Made by a program: the position numbers and the translations under genes. The notes beneath the pieces are model-generated. The model was not told the origin of the DNA. It did no database searches and saw only the letters and a list, made by a program, of their open reading frames with translations. Below are positions 1 through 9,142 of a stretch of 64,000 bases of DNA, in pieces. Position 1 is the stretch's first letter. Each line of letters opens with the position of its first letter. The stretch is from Micromonospora trifolii (GTDB taxonomy: Bacteria; Actinomycetota; Actinomycetes; Mycobacteriales; Micromonosporaceae), in the NCBI RefSeq assembly GCF_022229005.1, contig NZ_JAKKFD010000001.1:62001-126000 (forward strand), given 5' to 3'.

Positions 1-138
1 GGCGTAGATGTCGTGGCGCAACCGCACCCAGGCGGAGTTGCGCAACTGATGTTCGGTGAGCTGGCCGTCCCGGACAGCGTCGGAGCCGCGGAAGACCTGC
101 CAGGCCAGGGCATCGGGGCGGTGCGGACGTGGTGGCAT
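1..138 (-). CDS. DUF559/AbiEi-like protein, N-terminal fragment
   Basis: Partial gene that runs off the left edge; only its first 46 codons are present. It begins at an ATG and reads MPPRPHRPDALAWQVFRG, followed by the pattern LTEHQLRNSAWVRLRHDIYA. A short arginine-rich start, then a helical 'LT..QLR...W.RL..DIYA' winged-helix segment, is the usual opening of actinobacterial proteins annotated as DUF559-domain or AbiEi-antitoxin-like, which often end in a Vsr/PD-(D/E)XK-like nuclease fold. The diagnostic C-terminal part lies outside the window, so the assignment rests only on this N-terminal resemblance. Two consensus DnaA boxes lie directly upstream of its start. Confidence 0.6.
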   Translation of the reverse strand, partial: MPPRPHRPDALAWQVFRGSDAVRDGQLTEHQLRNSAWVRLRHDIYA

Positions 139-177
139 GCCGAGCAGCCTGCCGACCGCGCACCGGGCACCGAAACC

Positions 178-224
178 CCTGTGGACAACCCGGCGTGCGG
201 GTGCCGCCGGACCTGTGGACAACC
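178..224. promoter_or_regulatory. Pair of consensus DnaA boxes in a 13-bp direct repeat
   Basis: The 13-mer CCTGTGGACAACC occurs at 178-190 and again at 212-224, with a 34-bp period. Each copy contains TGTGGACAA, the exact reverse complement of TTGTCCACA, the consensus DnaA box of Streptomyces and related high-GC actinomycetes. The pair lies in the 240-bp gap upstream of the DUF559-type gene and downstream of the IclR gene. With only two boxes and no dnaA/dnaN neighbours it is not oriC; DnaA-linked regulation or titration is possible. Confidence 0.5.
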
Positions 225-378
225 ACGAATCCGCCTGCCGATCGTGCTATGACACCGGGCCGATCAGGCATCCGGGCCGCCGACGGGTGGTGATCCACTC
301 GCGTTCCTGAAAGTCGGGCGGTCACCGGGCCTGGGACACCGCGACTTCCGTGAACCCGAGTGGATCAAGGGCGCGGGG

Positions 379-1146
379 TCAGCTGAGGGCTGTGGTGATG
401 GCTCGGGCGGCGGCCAACACCTGGGGGCCGAGCGTGTCGACGTCCAGTGGGGCGAGCGCGACCACGCCGACGCTGGCCTCCAGCCCGGGTACGCCGAGCA
501 CTGGCGCAGCCACCCCGTACGCCCCGGCCTGCAACTCACCGCTGCTACTCACCGGCTCTGCCACCCCGGCGCGACCGGCCAGGATCGCCCGGCCGGCAGC
601 TCCCCGCTCCAGTGGATGCCGTGCGCCGGTCCGGTACGCGACGTGGAACGACGTCCAGCTCGGCTCGACCACGGCCAGGGCGACGCCCTCTCCACCTTCG
701 ACGACGGTCAGATGTGCTGTCGCGCCGGCCTGCTCGGCCAGACGGCGTAGCGCGGGCAGCGCACCCTCGGCGAGCAGCGGCTGGGCCCGTCGGGCCAGGT
801 GCAGCAACCCGGCACCGAGGCGCAGTCGACCTTCTCCGTCGCGGCGCAGCATTCCGTGCCCGGTCAGCGCGCTGACCAGCCGGTAGACGGCGGCCCGGCC
901 GATGCCGAGCCGATTGGCGGCCTCGGTGACGGTCAGACCGCCAGAGGCGTCGGCGACCAGGTGCAGCAGTCGCAACCCCCGGTCCAGCGTCTGCGACGTC
1001 TCCCCGCCCCGCCCCGCGACCGCGTCGGCCGGCCGGGTGGCGCGTTCGAAGGCCGGGTCGGCGGGGGCGGTGGGGTTGGCTGGCGGGTCACCGGAGCCAC
1101 CGGAGCGTGCGGTCGCATCCACGCCTGGCAGCGTACGACCCGGCAC
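379..1146 (-). CDS. IclR-family transcriptional regulator
   Basis: Predicted 255-aa DNA-binding regulator. After a non-conserved, Ala/Pro-rich lead of about 49 residues, a winged helix-turn-helix begins near TSQTLDRGLRLLHLV and runs through LTVTEAANRLGIGRAAVYRL (about residues 50-105). A C-terminal IclR effector-binding domain follows (about 120-250), recognisable by the HLTVVEGGEGVALAVVEP and GAAGRAILAG segments. The GTG at 1146 is the longest start; because the lead is not conserved, a later start is possible. Its start is only 39 bp from that of cysS, so the two divergent promoters must overlap or be leaderless. The ligand is unknown; neighbouring genes do not suggest a catabolic target. 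Confidence 0.88.
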   Translation of the reverse strand: MPGRTLPGVDATARSGGSGDPPANPTAPADPAFERATRPADAVAGRGGETSQTLDRGLRLLHLVADASGGLTVTEAANRLGIGRAAVYRLVSALTGHGMLRRDGEGRLRLGAGLLHLARRAQPLLAEGALPALRRLAEQAGATAHLTVVEGGEGVALAVVEPSWTSFHVAYRTGARHPLERGAAGRAILAGRAGVAEPVSSSGELQAGAYGVAAPVLGVPGLEASVGVVALAPLDVDTLGPQVLAAARAITTALS

Positions 1147-1185
1147 CGGCGGACCCGGACAGGCACGGACAGCTACCCTTGTACG

Positions 1186-2601
1186 GTGACGCTACGCCTG
1201 TACGACACCGCCACCCGATCGGTGCGGGACTTCGTCCCGCGGGAAGCCGGCAAGGTGGGGGTCTACCTGTGTGGTCTCACCCTTCAGGCTCCGCCGCACA
1301 TCGGTCACCTTCGCTCCGGCGTCAACTATGACGTCCTGCGTCGCTGGCTGTTGGCCGCCGGCTACGAGGTCACCTTCATTCGCAACCTGACCGACATCGA
1401 CGACAAGATCCTGGTCAAGGCCGGCGAGCAGGGCCGTCCGTTCTGGTCGATCGCGTACGCCAACGAGTTGCTGCTCGCCGAGTCGTACCGGTCGTTGAAC
1501 GTGGTGGCGCCCACCTATGAGCCGCGCGCCACCGGGCACATCCCCGAGATGCATGAGCTGATCACGAAGTTGATCGCCGACGGGCACGCGTACCCGGCGA
1601 GTGACGGCTCCGGCGACGTCTACTTCGACGTGGCGTCCTGGCCGGCGTACGGGTCGCTGTCGGGTCAGTCTCCGGACGCCATGCAGTCCGCCGGGGACGC
1701 CCCGGATCGGGGCAAGCGGGATCCGCGCGACTTCGCGCTGTGGAAGGGTGCCAAACCGGACGAGCCGGCGGACGCCTACTGGCCCTCGCCGTGGGGGCTG
1801 GGCCGTCCCGGCTGGCACATCGAGTGCTCGGCGATGTGCTGGCGCTATCTCGGCCCCGAGTTCGACATCCACGGTGGTGGCCTGGATCTGACGTTCCCGC
1901 ACCACGAGAACGAGATCGCCCAGTCCCAGGCGGCCGGGTTGCCGTTCGCCCGCTACTGGGTGCACCACGGGCTGTTGAGCATCGGCGGGGCCAAGATGGG
2001 CAAGTCCGCCGGCAACGCGCTGGGCCTGGCGTACGTGGACTCGCTCGGGGTGCGGCCGGTGGAGCTGCGTTACTACTACGCCGCCGCGCACTACCGCTCG
2101 TTGATCGACTACTCGGAGGATTCGCTGCGCGACGCGGCCACCGCGTACCGGCGGATCGAGGGTTTCGTGCAGCGGGCCGCCGAGCGGGTCGGTGCCGGGC
2201 AGCTCGGTGACCTGCCCGTCGGCTTCGTCGCGGCGATGGACGACGACCTCAACACGTCCGCCGCGCTGGCCGTGCTGCAACAGCACATTCGGGACGGCAA
2301 CACCGCGCTGAGCGCCGGTGATGATGTGACCGTCCGCACCACGCTGGCCGTGGTGCGGGCAATGCTGGATATTCTCGGGATCGACCCCCTCGACCCGGCC
2401 TGGACCGGCGGCGGCCGATCGGACGACCTTCGTGCCGTGGTGGACTCTCTGATCGCGCTGGCCCTGGAGCAGCGTGCGCAGGCGCGGGGCCGCAAGGACT
2501 GGACCGCAGCGGACGCCGTGCGTGACCAGCTCAAGCTGGCCGGCGTGGTGGTCGAGGACACCCCCCAGGGCCCCCGTTGGACTATTGGAGAGCAGGACTG
2601 A
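1186..2601 (+). CDS. cysS: Cysteinyl-tRNA synthetase
   Basis: Class I aminoacyl-tRNA synthetase (471 aa, normal length) that charges tRNA-Cys in the cytoplasm. The HIGH motif is present (PHIGHLRSG, about residues 37-45). Zinc ligands are visible: Cys29 in YLCGLT, the Cys of HIECSAM, and the histidines of the [16 protein letters not shown] block. The second signature reads KMGKS, a one-residue departure from KMSKS. The C-terminal helical anticodon-binding part ends with the usual [14 protein letters not shown]. The GTG at 1186 is chosen because homologous sequence starts there; no clear ribosome site precedes it. Its stop codon overlaps the start of rlmB by one base (TGATG), the cysS-rlmB order common in actinobacteria. 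It is too long, and in the wrong context, to be the mycothiol ligase MshC. Confidence 0.95.
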   Translation: MTLRLYDTATRSVRDFVPREAGKVGVYLCGLTLQAPPHIGHLRSGVNYDVLRRWLLAAGYEVTFIRNLTDIDDKILVKAGEQGRPFWSIAYANELLLAESYRSLNVVAPTYEPRATGHIPEMHELITKLIADGHAYPASDGSGDVYFDVASWPAYGSLSGQSPDAMQSAGDAPDRGKRDPRDFALWKGAKPDEPADAYWPSPWGLGRPGWHIECSAMCWRYLGPEFDIHGGGLDLTFPHHENEIAQSQAAGLPFARYWVHHGLLSIGGAKMGKSAGNALGLAYVDSLGVRPVELRYYYAAAHYRSLIDYSEDSLRDAATAYRRIEGFVQRAAERVGAGQLGDLPVGFVAAMDDDLNTSAALAVLQQHIRDGNTALSAGDDVTVRTTLAVVRAMLDILGIDPLDPAWTGGGRSDDLRAVVDSLIALALEQRAQARGRKDWTAADAVRDQLKLAGVVVEDTPQGPRWTIGEQD

Positions 2602-3734
2602 TGGCCGGCAACTCGCAGCGCCGTGGCCGGCGACTGACGTCGAAGGCAGGCGCCCCCAAGGGCACCGGCGGCAAGAACAAGGACTCGTTGGCCGGGCGGG
2701 GTCGCACCCTGCCCGCTGACGAGCGGCCGTGGCACAAGGGCTACTCGGGCACCGAGAAGCTGCCCCAGCGCACCGCCTGGAAGCAGGACAAGGAGCGCCG
2801 CGCGGCGGCCGAGGAGGGGCGCGCCCCCAAGATCGGCCAGCCTGGCAGCAAGGACACCACCTGGGGTCGGGGTGGCGGTCGGGGCGTACCGGGCGGCCGG
2901 GGTGCCGCCACCGGCGGGCGGGGCGGCAAGCCCACCGGCCGGTCCGGCCCCCGGGTCACGCCGGGACGCAAGTCCAACCCGTCCAAGGACACCCCTGAGC
3001 TGTTGGTCGGGCGTAACCCGGTGCTGGAGGCGCTGCGCGCCAACGTGCCGGCGACGGCGCTCTACACGGCCCTGGGCATCGACATGGACGACCGGATCAA
3101 CGAGATCATCCGGACCGCCGCCGACCGGGGCATCGCCAACCTGGAGATCAGCCGCGCCGAGTTGGACCGGATGACCGGCGGGGTGCTGCACCAGGGCGTC
3201 GGCCTGCAGGTGCCGCCCTTCGCGTACCAGCCGTTCGAGGACATGGTCGCCGCTGCCCTGGAGCAGCAGGCTCCGCTGCTCGTCGCGCTGGACGGTGTCA
3301 CCGACCCGCGCAACCTGGGCGCTGTGATCCGGTCGGCTGCCGCGTTCGGCGCGCAGGGTGTCTTCGTACCCGAGCGTCGTGCCGCCGGGATCACCGCGAC
3401 CGCCTGGCGGACCAGTGCCGGCGCGGCCGCGCGGGTGCCCGTGGCGCAGGTGACCAACCTGACCCGGTCGCTGAAGGCGTGCCGCGACGCCGGCTTCATG
3501 GTCGTCGGCCTGGACGCCGACGGCGACACCGACCTCTACAACCTGGAGGCCGCTGTCGGTCCGCTGGTGGTGGTGGTCGGTTCCGAGGGACGCGGTCTTT
3601 CCCGCCTGGTCGGGGAGACCTGCGACCTGACCGTCAGCATCCCGATGATCTCCGAGATCGAGTCGCTGAACGCCAGCGTCGCCGCGGCGGTCGCCCTGGC
3701 CGAGGTCGCCCGCCGGCGCTCCGTCGAGCTGTAA
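2601..3734 (+). CDS. rlmB: 23S rRNA (guanosine-2'-O-)-methyltransferase, TrmH/SpoU family
   Basis: 377-aa SPOUT (alpha/beta-knot) RNA methyltransferase, expected to 2'-O-methylate a guanosine of 23S rRNA (G2251 in E. coli numbering). The first ~130 residues are basic, Gly/Lys/Arg-rich and disordered, an extension common in actinobacterial RlmB proteins. A substrate-binding domain starts at [14 protein letters not shown]. The three SpoU motifs are intact: [19 protein letters not shown] (motif 1), [12 protein letters not shown] (motif 2) and [15 protein letters not shown] (motif 3). It is translationally coupled to cysS by the one-base overlap and is followed within 10 bp by a strong intrinsic terminator, so the two genes form one transcription unit. 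Confidence 0.93.
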   Translation: MAGNSQRRGRRLTSKAGAPKGTGGKNKDSLAGRGRTLPADERPWHKGYSGTEKLPQRTAWKQDKERRAAAEEGRAPKIGQPGSKDTTWGRGGGRGVPGGRGAATGGRGGKPTGRSGPRVTPGRKSNPSKDTPELLVGRNPVLEALRANVPATALYTALGIDMDDRINEIIRTAADRGIANLEISRAELDRMTGGVLHQGVGLQVPPFAYQPFEDMVAAALEQQAPLLVALDGVTDPRNLGAVIRSAAAFGAQGVFVPERRAAGITATAWRTSAGAAARVPVAQVTNLTRSLKACRDAGFMVVGLDADGDTDLYNLEAAVGPLVVVVGSEGRGLSRLVGETCDLTVSIPMISEIESLNASVAAAVALAEVARRRSVEL

Positions 3735-3741
3735 CGCACGT

Positions 3742-3788
3742 CGACGAAGGCCCTCTCCCGCCGAGCGCGGGAGGGGGCCTTCGTCGTC
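3742..3788 (+). terminator. Intrinsic terminator after cysS-rlmB
   Basis: Long GC-rich hairpin directly after the rlmB stop. The left arm, CGACGAAGGCCCTCTCCCG, pairs with the right arm, CGGGAGGGGGCCTTCGTCG, across a short loop, giving about 18 paired bases. As usual in actinomycetes there is no U tract. Confidence 0.85.
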
Positions 3789-3827
3789 AGGCGCCCAGGC
3801 AGGGTGAACAGCCAATTGTGGTACGAC

Positions 3828-3863
3828 GGAAGGGGCGGCCCGCCGAAGCGGACCGCCCCTTCC
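3828..3863 (-). terminator. Hairpin terminator downstream of msiK
   Basis: Inverted repeat GGAAGGGGCGGCC (3828-3840) / GGACCGCCCCTTCC (3850-3863), just past the msiK stop on the minus strand. The stem is about 13 bp and near perfect. It separates msiK from the convergent cysS-rlmB unit. Confidence 0.8.
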
Positions 3864-3877
3864 GGTACGGCGTTACG

Positions 3878-4969
<1,092 letters not shown>

Positions 4970-5105
4970 GGTGAAGCGCTTCCTTTCACCGGCAGGAACG
5001 TGCCGGACGATCCGAGTGAAGGAGCAACCGGCACGTGTCCGTGCCGGTTCAGCGGACGGCGGCCCGGTCGCGGGGGCGCCCGGTCGTCGTCCGTGTCAGT
5101 GAACC

Positions 5106-5119
5106 GTAAACGCGTTTAC
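5106..5119. promoter_or_regulatory. Perfect 14-bp palindromic operator upstream of msiK
   Basis: GTAAACGCGTTTAC is a perfect palindrome in the 340-bp gap between msiK and tRNA-Thr, 137 bp upstream of the msiK ATG. Its core, AAACGCGTTT, with the central CG step is the form bound by LacI/GalR-family sugar repressors. It stands out as an AT-containing block in GC-rich DNA. The regulator is not encoded nearby. Confidence 0.55.
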
Positions 5120-5310
5120 CCGTGCTGCCAAGGTGGGGGGCCGTCCAGCCCACCAGGCGGGCTACGCATTCCGGTCACTCGGGCACGGTCAGACATCAAT
5201 CGACGCCGTGTGAAACGAGTCTGCGTCGGGTTGTTGACGATTCCCGTGCTCGGGAGGCATCGCGATCGGGATTACCGGACGTCAGTCGCTATGCTGACCT
5301 CGACGCACGC

Positions 5311-5387
5311 GCCCCTGTAGCTCAGCTGGCCAGAGCACTCGCCTTGTAAGCGAGATGTCGCCGGTTCGATCCCGGCCGGGGGCTCCA
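5311..5387 (+). tRNA. tRNA-Thr (anticodon UGU)
   Basis: A complete 77-nt cloverleaf. The acceptor stem GCCCCTG pairs with CGGGGGC (one G-U pair). The anticodon arm is CTCGC-CTTGTAA-GCGAG with anticodon TGT at 5345-5347. The T-arm contains GGTTCGATCC. The 3' CCA is encoded at 5385-5387. It reads ACA codons. A TATGCT hexamer about 20 bp upstream may be the -10 box. The tRNA 3' end borders a stretch of lower GC. Confidence 0.95.
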
Positions 5388-5621
5388 ATTACATCAGACC
5401 TATCCGAGCGGCACTGCCGCGAGTCGACCTGTTGACAGCAACGGCACTCGCGACAGCTTCCCGTCGAGCTTGGCGTCCGGTAGGTAGCCGGCGACGAGCG
5501 GGTGCCGCTCGACATCCAACCATTCGATGCCAGGACCACGCCGAGCGTGAAGGTCAGTCGGGCAAGCTTGGCGTCCAGGCTCAGTACCCACGCGTTCTGT
5601 CTGCTGCGAGGATCTGTAGTC

Positions 5622-5912
5622 ATGGCCTTGGCGGATGAACTCGCTGAGTGGACGGATGTGGATGGCGCTCAGTACGAGTTGGGCCGAGCGGTGGGCCTGT
5701 TCACGGATCAAATGTTCTTGCAGGTCAAGTGGGTGTTCTGGTCGGACAATCCGCTCGGTCAGGCGCTGTGGGACATGCTGCATGAGCTGGTGAAGGCGGG
5801 CGTTCTGGAGTACCGCGACGAGCCTGATCACCAATTTCGATGGAAGACGGCAACACCATTCGGCGGCCTCACGGCTGAAGACTCGCGAAGCGCGACGACG
5901 GAAAGTCCTTGA
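5622..5912 (+). CDS. Hypothetical protein, 96 aa
   Basis: Small acidic protein starting MALADELAEWTDVDGAQYEL, preceded by a GAGGA ribosome site. The body (QALWDMLHELVKAGVLEY, then RWKTATP) reads like a short helical or winged-helix-like domain, but no family is recognised. No signal peptide or membrane segment is seen. Base composition is clearly lower in GC than the neighbours, and the gene lies in the low-GC segment that starts after tRNA-Thr, so it may be acquired. The opposite strand is also open here but gives a less convincing protein. Confidence 0.5.
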   Translation: MALADELAEWTDVDGAQYELGRAVGLFTDQMFLQVKWVFWSDNPLGQALWDMLHELVKAGVLEYRDEPDHQFRWKTATPFGGLTAEDSRSATTESP

Positions 5913-5981
5913 AGATCAACTCGCCCGCACGCGCTGGTGAGCCGCCGACTTCTCCCAGCGCAAGTAACAGCCCAGCAGGTG

Positions 5982-6755
5982 TCACTCCTGGCACACAGCG
6001 CCCCACAGGTCTGGGTGGCGGTAGTGGTTGCGAGCACCAGCCGCCAGCACCGCCCGCAGCGGGGCGAGGTGCGGGGTGTCCGCGGGTAGCTGAAGGCGGT
6101 CCAACAGGGCGAGCGCCGGCACGGGTTCGAGGTCGCCGTAGACGTCGTGGTAGCTGGCCCGGAGGCCATTGAACAACGCCAGCCGCAGCTCGGGCACAGT
6201 TGCGGCAGTCTCGTAGACATCGTGTTTGTGAGCCCAGCCGACCGGCCCCGAGTGTTCCAGGACCCGGGCGACTCGACGGTGCACCGGACCACTGGCGAGA
6301 TCGCACAGACGCTGTCGGGCCAGCGTGCGGCGCACATCGTCGCCGGCCACCTGCGAGAACGCGGCCTCGACGGTGCCCTGGTCCTCGAACCAGTCGACCC
6401 ACAGCGAGTGCAGCACCTGTTCCGCCGGTTCGACGGCTTCGAGGCGCTGTCGGTATCCGGTCCAGAAGGCGTCGGTGACCGACGGATCGGCCTGCTCGGT
6501 GACGAAGGTCCGCAGCTCAACGGTCACCCAGTATTCGTCGAGCAGATCGAGGAGGCCGAGCCCCGTGCGTAGCCGCTGCATCGGGGCTAGCCGGTCGTCT
6601 CCCAGAGCGGCGGCGGCCCACTCGTGAGCGAGGTCGTTGTCGGATCGTTCGAGGTCACCCGAGGAGGTGGATTCGCACCAGCGTCCCTTCCCGAGCGGTG
6701 TGACGGCCTGTTCGGCCAGCCAGCGCAGCGCGTCGTTGGCCTCGGGTGTGGGCAT
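5982..6755 (-). CDS. Hypothetical protein, 257 aa
   Basis: Soluble, acidic, Trp- and Leu-rich protein starting MPTPEANDALRWLAEQAVTP. It looks entirely helical, with repeated LxxLL-like stretches such as RTGLGLLDLLDEYWV and PALALLDRLQLP. No transmembrane segment, signal peptide or known catalytic motif is visible, and I do not recognise the family. The ATG at 6755 is preferred over upstream in-frame codons because those extend into the sequence before the divergent AraC-type gene and are very Arg/Pro-rich, unlike the body of the protein. The gap to the AraC-type start is 127 bp and should hold both promoters. Confidence 0.6.
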   Translation of the reverse strand: MPTPEANDALRWLAEQAVTPLGKGRWCESTSSGDLERSDNDLAHEWAAAALGDDRLAPMQRLRTGLGLLDLLDEYWVTVELRTFVTEQADPSVTDAFWTGYRQRLEAVEPAEQVLHSLWVDWFEDQGTVEAAFSQVAGDDVRRTLARQRLCDLASGPVHRRVARVLEHSGPVGWAHKHDVYETAATVPELRLALFNGLRASYHDVYGDLEPVPALALLDRLQLPADTPHLAPLRAVLAAGARNHYRHPDLWGAVCQE

Positions 6756-6882
6756 CCGCGAATCATCGGGGATCGGAGACAATCGTGCAGACCCTGGTCG
6801 TCCCGGCGCGCGCCACCCGACCGGACGACGGAGGCCCGGCGCTAACCTGGGGCCGGAGCAGCGCGGAGCGGGACGGGGGCAG

Positions 6883-7284
6883 ATGAGTCGGGCGGTGGAG
6901 GAGTCGAACCGGGCGATGCTGCGCGCCCGGGACGGGATGGACCGGGCGTACGCCGAGCCTCTGGACATTCCCGCGTTGGCCCGGATCGCGCACGTCTCGC
7001 AGGCGCACTTCATCCGTACCTTCCGGGCGACCTTCGGTGAGACCCCGCACCGCTATCTGCAACGCCGCCGGGTGGAGCGGGCGATGTCGCTGTTGGTGGA
7101 GACCGACCGGGACGTGACGGACATCTGCTACGCGGTCGGCTTCGGCAGCCTGGGCACGTTCAGCCGAACGTTCCGACAGATCGTCGGCGAGTCGCCCTCG
7201 GATTTTCGGCGTCAGCGCGTCGCGCCGGCCAACGTGCCGTCGTGCTTCACCAAAGCCTGGACCCGACCCAGCAGTTTTGGATAA
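6883..7284 (+). CDS. AraC-family transcriptional regulator, DNA-binding domain only
   Basis: 133-aa regulator consisting almost entirely of the AraC/XylS double helix-turn-helix. The first HTH spans about residues 25-50 (LDIPALARIAHVSQAHFIRT) and the second about 73-98 (RDVTDICYAVGFGSLGTFSR). The conserved FRQIVGESPSDFRRQ closes the domain. There is no separate effector-binding domain. It starts at an ATG behind GGGGGC. The following gene encodes a VOC protein, an AraC-VOC pairing frequent in actinobacteria; here the VOC gene is frameshifted. Confidence 0.87.
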   Translation: MSRAVEESNRAMLRARDGMDRAYAEPLDIPALARIAHVSQAHFIRTFRATFGETPHRYLQRRRVERAMSLLVETDRDVTDICYAVGFGSLGTFSRTFRQIVGESPSDFRRQRVAPANVPSCFTKAWTRPSSFG

Positions 7285-7313
7285 GCCGCAGGTCACGGTC
7301 TACCTCTAGCGTC

Positions 7314-7747
7314 ATGGGCATGACGATGAACGCGATCAGCCGCTCCCAGATCTACGTCCTCGACCAGGACGCTGCGCTTGACTTCTACGTCAACAAGCTC
7401 GGCATGGAGGTCAACACCGACCAGGACCTCGGCTTCATGCGGTGGCTCACTGTCAACCTGCCCGGCGACCCGGAGCGCGAGATCCTGTTGGAGAAGCCGG
7501 GCCCGCCCGCGCTGGACCCGGCCACCGCCGAGCAGGTGCGGGAGCTGCTCACCAAGGGTGCCCTCGGCGGGTACCTCTTCATGACCACTGACGAACTGAC
7601 GACGCCCGCAAGACGCACGAGGACCTGGTGGCGAAGGGCGTCGAGATCACCGACGAGCCGACCGAGCGCCCGTACGGGATCGACTTCGGCATCCGGGACC
7701 CGTTCGGCAACCGGATCCGTATCGGCCAGATGTTCCCCCGGGCGTAG
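7314..7747 (+). pseudogene. VOC (glyoxalase/dioxygenase-like) protein gene with a -1 frameshift
   Basis: Intact copies of this family are about 140 aa. The N-terminal half, ISRSQIYVLDQDAALDFYV through GGYLFMTTDEL, is in one frame. The C-terminal half, DDARKTHEDLVAKG through PYGIDFGIRDPFGNRIRIG, is in another and ends at TAG 7745-7747. The switch lies at about 7599-7605, where CTGACGAC would read correctly as CTGGACGAC, so one G appears to be missing. The broken frame continues through the next gene. Both halves keep conserved VOC features, including the terminal DPFGNR strand, so the lesion is recent or a sequencing error. If repaired, the product would be a metal-dependent or resistance-type VOC protein of unknown substrate, probably regulated by the preceding AraC-type gene. 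Confidence 0.8.
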
Positions 7748-7757
7748 GGGGCGGGCG

Positions 7758-8429
7758 ATGAGCCAGGCCGCGGCGTTTCCCGTGGTACGACCGACCGCCG
7801 TCGGTCGGGACCGCCTGCTGTTGATCGGTGGGGTGCTCGCCGGCCCGATCTTCGTCGGCTCGGCGATCGTGCAGGCGGCGACCCGGGACGGCTTCGACTT
7901 CCGTCGCCACCCGGTCAGCGTGTTGAGCACCGGAGAGCTGGGCTGGATTCAGATCGTCACGTTCCTGGTCACCGGGGTGCTCTGCGCGCTGGCCGCCCAG
8001 GCGCTGCGCCGCCGTACCAGCGGAGGCGACGGATCGCCGTGGTTGCCCCGACTGCTCGCGCTGTACGGCCTGGGCCTGGTCGGAGCGGCGATCTTCAGCG
8101 CCGACCCGGCCGATGGGTTCCCGGCCGGCACGCCTCGGGGCGCTGGTGAGATCAGTTGGCACGGGGGCCTGCACTTCCTGGTGGCGGCGGTGGCCTTCGT
8201 GTCGCTGATCGTGGCGACGGTGGTCGCCGCCCGTCGGGCCGCCCGGCGGGGGGCGCCCGGTCGAGCCGCGTACAGCCTGGTGACCGGGTTGTTCTTCGCG
8301 GTGGCCTGGGTGACGCTGATCGTCCGGCCGGCGCCGGCCGTGATGGTGGCGTTCGGCCTGGCGGTGACGGCCGGCTGGCTGTGGGTGTCGGTCACCTTCT
8401 CGCGGGCGGCGTCCGGTCGGGCCGACTGA
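7758..8429 (+). CDS. DUF998 family integral membrane protein
   Basis: 223-aa protein with about six hydrophobic helices: LLLIGGVLAGPIFVGSAIV, WIQIVTFLVTGVLCALAA, LLALYGLGLVGAAIF, LHFLVAAVAFVSLIVATVV, LVTGLFFAVAWVTLIV and VMVAFGLAVTAGWLWV. The conserved HPVSVLSTGELGWIQ after helix 1 and FSADPADGFPAGTP in the central loop are typical of DUF998 proteins. The start ATG lies 10 bp after the stop of the frameshifted VOC gene and is preceded by GGGGGCGGG, so the genes are probably co-transcribed. The molecular function of DUF998 is unknown. Confidence 0.85.
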   Translation: MSQAAAFPVVRPTAVGRDRLLLIGGVLAGPIFVGSAIVQAATRDGFDFRRHPVSVLSTGELGWIQIVTFLVTGVLCALAAQALRRRTSGGDGSPWLPRLLALYGLGLVGAAIFSADPADGFPAGTPRGAGEISWHGGLHFLVAAVAFVSLIVATVVAARRAARRGAPGRAAYSLVTGLFFAVAWVTLIVRPAPAVMVAFGLAVTAGWLWVSVTFSRAASGRAD

Positions 8430-8497
8430 GCTGACGGAGGCAGGGACCGGGAGGTGCGGGTCGAACTCGTACCTCCCGGTGTGTTGAGGTGAGGGCC

Positions 8498-9142
8498 ATG
8501 GCTACCCGGTTGCTGTACCTGACCCGACACGCCGAGCAGGATCTCTCCGAGCCGAGTGGGCCGGATGCCGGCGAACCGGATACCGGCCTGTCGGAGCGCG
8601 GCCGTCGGCAGGCCACCCTGCTGGGTGAACGCCTGCGGGCCCGGCGGTTCGCCGCCGTCCATCACGGGCCGCTGCGCCGGGCCGCGCAGACCGCCGAGCT
8701 GGTCGCCAAGTCGCTGCCCGACGTGCCGGTGTACGAGACGGAGTTGGCCGGCGACCACCTCCCACACGACACCGATCCGGCTGGCCTGCCGCCCGCGTAC
8801 GCCGAATTCCTGACCCAGTTCCCGGCGGCCGAGCGGGTCGACGGGCCGCGAGTGACGGCGGACGCGGTGCGGCGGTTCGCCGGACCGGTCGCCGAGGGGC
8901 CTGCCGGCGGCGAACCGGTCCGCGAGTTGGTAGTGACGCACAGCTTCCTGATCGCCTGGCTGGTGCGGCACGCCCTCGACGCGCCGGAGTGGCGGTGGCT
9001 GGGCTTGAACACGCACAACGCGGGGCTGACAGTCATCCGGTACAGCGCGGCCGGCCCACCGAATCTGGTCGCCGTCAACGACGTGGCCCACCTACCGCCG
9101 GAGCTGCGTGCGACCGGCCTGCCCCCGGACTATCTGGTCTGA
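8498..9142 (+). CDS. Histidine phosphatase (phosphoglycerate-mutase-like) protein
   Basis: 214-aa cytoplasmic protein of the histidine phosphatase superfamily. The phosphoacceptor motif is LTRHAEQ (RH at residues 9-10), where the usual RHG glycine is replaced by Ala. The second arginine lies in GPLRRAAQTAEL and the second catalytic histidine in LVVTHSFLIAW. A conserved CNTGITVI-like segment is present as LNTHNAGLTVIRY. The ATG at 8498 is chosen because GAGGTGAGGG lies at good spacing upstream. The substrate cannot be read from the sequence; such proteins act on phosphosugars, nucleotides or phosphoproteins. The 3' end overlaps the convergent emfourin-like gene by 13 bp. Confidence 0.85.
   Translation: MATRLLYLTRHAEQDLSEPSGPDAGEPDTGLSERGRRQATLLGERLRARRFAAVHHGPLRRAAQTAELVAKSLPDVPVYETELAGDHLPHDTDPAGLPPAYAEFLTQFPAAERVDGPRVTADAVRRFAGPVAEGPAGGEPVRELVVTHSFLIAWLVRHALDAPEWRWLGLNTHNAGLTVIRYSAAGPPNLVAVNDVAHLPPELRATGLPPDYLV

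Noticed and set aside
178-224. Replication origin
   Set aside because: Only two DnaA boxes, no dnaA, dnaN or AT-rich unwinding region; kept only as a DnaA-box pair.
799-1185. Open frame continuing 129 codons upstream of cysS, suggesting a longer N terminus
   Set aside because: The extension is antisense to the IclR gene, Gln/Gly/Arg-rich and has no match to CysRS; homologous sequence starts at GTG 1186.
5400-5834. 144-aa minus-strand gene after tRNA-Thr
   Set aside because: Its first two thirds are antisense to the 96-aa gene with the better ribosome site; only the last third looks protein-like, with no recognised family.
7242-8429. Apparent single 395-aa VOC-DUF998 fusion protein
   Set aside because: The join is created by a frameshift in the VOC gene; the DUF998 part has its own ATG and ribosome site at 7758, and the missing VOC half is found in another frame.
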